Positions 47,269 to 48,254 of a stretch of DNA of 48,254 nt are shown here, piece by piece. Origin of the DNA: JBBQTQ01 sp038213135. Its GTDB lineage: Bacteria > Actinomycetota > Thermoleophilia > Gaiellales > Gaiellaceae. The notes below the pieces were generated by a model. That model searched no databases. It had not been told where the DNA came from and saw only the letters and a program-made list of their open reading frames with translations. Within the stretch, counting starts at the first letter, position 1. Every line of letters starts with the position of its first letter. The translations under genes and the position numbers were made by a program. The DNA is taken from NCBI GenBank assembly GCA_038213135.1, contig JBBQTQ010000005.1:1-48254 (forward strand), in the 5' to 3' direction.

Positions 47269-48156
47269 GCCGTCGAGCGAGCTGTGTGGTCGCCGCGTGT
47301 TGTAGTGGTCGAGCCAGTGTGGCAGTGCGGCGGCGCGGTGTCGATCTGAGCGGTAGCGGACGCCGTAGGCCCACTCGCGCGCCATCGTCTGGTGGAAGCG
47401 CTCGACCTTGCCGTTGGTGCGGGGCCGGTAGGGCTGGATCGTCAGGTGGCGGATGCCGTGGCGGGCGAGCAGCTCGCGCAGCGAGCGGTTCTTGACGTAG
47501 CTGAAGGCGTTGTCGGTCAGCAGCCGCTTCGCGACGATCCCGTGCTCGGCGAAGAAGCTGAGGGCTCGCTCGGTGAACGCGGTCACCGTGACCGCTTTTT
47601 CGTCGGCGAGCAGCTCGGCATAGCCGAGCCGGGAGTGGTCGTCGACGATCGCGTGCGCGTAGTCGTAGCCGGGCGGGAAGCGCCGGTCGAACGCGGTCTT
47701 GCGCCGGTCGCCGGTGACGGCGTGGCCTGGCTGCCGGAAGCGCGCGTAGTGCGCGACGTCCATGTGCAGCAGATCGCCGGGGCAGGGCCACTCGTAGCGG
47801 CGCTCCGGCTCCCGCGCGGGCCGCGGCGGCCGCGAGAGGCCGTGCCGGCGGAGCACCTTCGAGATCGTCGCGTGCGGATGCCCCGTCTGCAGCGTCAAAA
47901 GCCGCGCGCCCCAGCCGGTGCGACGCCTGGCCGCGCAGATCCGCCGCTGCTCCGCCGCCGGCAATAATCGCGGCATCCGCTGCGGCCGGCTCGAGCGGTC
48001 ATGCAGACAGGCAAGCGTCGCCCGCTCGGCCGCGCTGGCCAACCGCCAGCGCCGCGACCAGCGGCAAGCGGTCGCCGGCGAAAGACCATCCTCGACCGCG
48101 AGCACGAGCGCAAAACGGCCAGCCAATCCGAGCTTGGCGTTACGGTGAAGCTCCAT
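47221..48156 (-). CDS. IS481-family transposase
   Basis: 311 aa, probably intact. An N-terminal HTH (MELHRNAKLGLAGRFALVLAVEDGLSPATACRWSRRWR) and a linker with HDRSSRPQRMP are typical of IS481. The rve/DDE core has LLHMDVAHYAR (first Asp), RLLTDNAFSY (second Asp), and RTNGKVERFHQTMAREWAYG (catalytic Glu), ending in LDHYNTRRPHSSLDGLPPISRV. The start ATG at 48156 lies in a long hairpin (see the regulatory site). Confidence 0.93.
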   Translation of the reverse strand: MELHRNAKLGLAGRFALVLAVEDGLSPATACRWSRRWRLASAAERATLACLHDRSSRPQRMPRLLPAAEQRRICAARRRTGWGARLLTLQTGHPHATISKVLRRHGLSRPPRPAREPERRYEWPCPGDLLHMDVAHYARFRQPGHAVTGDRRKTAFDRRFPPGYDYAHAIVDDHSRLGYAELLADEKAVTVTAFTERALSFFAEHGIVAKRLLTDNAFSYVKNRSLRELLARHGIRHLTIQPYRPRTNGKVERFHQTMAREWAYGVRYRSDRHRAAALPHWLDHYNTRRPHSSLDGLPPISRVHNLCRQDS

Positions 48157-48217
48157 CCGGGTCCCTCCTTCGAGACGGTGAGTCGTGGCAGACCCACAGC
48201 CTCGAAGGAGGCCCGGA
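48155..48217 (-). promoter_or_regulatory. hairpin burying the transposase ribosome binding site and start
   Basis: The arms CCTCCTTCGAG (48164-48174) and CTCGAAGGAGG (48201-48211) are perfectly complementary and are extended by ATCCGGG/CCCGGAT, so the stem reaches the AT of the start ATG. In the minus-strand mRNA the copy nearer the gene supplies the AAGGAGG Shine-Dalgarno, and the upstream arm masks it. Confidence 0.7.
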
Positions 48218-48254
48218 TGTCCTTCAGCCGTTCACAACGTGTGTAGGCGCGTCA

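Larger units (their letters stand above)
47221..48254 (-). mobile_element. IS481-family insertion sequence
   Basis: About 1.03 kb with one transposase. Left end TGTCCTGCCTACACAGGTTG (from about 47225) and right end, read inward, CGCGCCTACACACGTTGTGA share the core GCCTACACA-n-GTTGTGAACG. The transposase stop TAG lies just outside or at the left tip. The right tip coincides with the window end, so its flank and any target duplication cannot be checked. A decayed relative lies at 34981-35150. Confidence 0.85.

Noticed and set aside
1..48254. tRNA or rRNA genes, replication origin
   Set aside because: No GTTCRANYC T-loop context with matching acceptor stems, no rRNA-like stretch and no DnaA-box cluster was noticed on either strand; a covariance scan would be needed to be certain.

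Overview
This 48.3 kb window is high-GC, densely packed DNA that looks like a free-living Gram-positive actinobacterium. The gene style suggests the Thermoleophilia (Gaiellales/Solirubrobacterales) but no rRNA or other marker confirms this: Ig-like secreted repeats, two LPFTG cell-wall anchored proteins, an actinobacterial Holin-X/DUF3618 trio, a multidomain cyclase-AAA-TPR protein and IS481-type transposons. No rRNA, tRNA, CRISPR or prophage was found. The last kilobase is an almost complete insertion sequence, so the right edge may be an assembly break at a repeat.

Layout. 1-1.75 kb: small proteins and a secreted Ig-like protein. 1.87-12.73 kb, minus strand: a tight run reading pdhA-pdhB-pdhC-VOC-GNAT-(GGDEF/EAL)-(cyclase/AAA/TPR)-lpdA, that is a 2-oxoacid (pyruvate or acetoin) dehydrogenase operon with two second-messenger proteins lying between E2 and E3. 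12.74-13.7 kb: a duplicated-domain protein and a PRC-barrel protein. 13.8-18.1 kb: two convergent LPFTG proteins flanking a three-gene membrane cluster. The first carries curlin/amyloid-like Q-x-G-x-x-N-x-A repeats, and both LPFTG genes have the same 19-nt palindrome upstream.

18.2-32 kb: translation and housekeeping. It holds pheS-pheT, a large membrane protein interrupted by an in-frame palindromic repeat, a methyltransferase, LemA with DUF2207, a SpoU rRNA methyltransferase, thrS-infC-rpmI-rplT with structured leaders and an infC/rpmI overlap, and a histone-H1-like protein. 32-35 kb: a SpoIID/SPOR protein and a secreted sugar-hydrolase-like protein, then a gene truncated by a decayed IS481 end.

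35-40.4 kb is an accessory and decaying stretch: a frameshifted phosphotransferase, a proline-iminopeptidase pseudogene and a cut-off cupin. The most novel item is here: an ArsR-type repressor divergent from a 19-residue peptide with seven cysteines, with a TTGACA promoter and two matching inverted-repeat operators between them. 40.4-46.9 kb: a transporter and a surface-glycan/glycolipid set (glycosyltransferase, polysaccharide deacetylase, epimerase, DegT aminotransferase, secreted DMFase-like protein). 47.1-48.25 kb: a ribbon-helix-helix gene broken by an intact IS481-family element whose transposase ribosome binding site is buried in a long hairpin.
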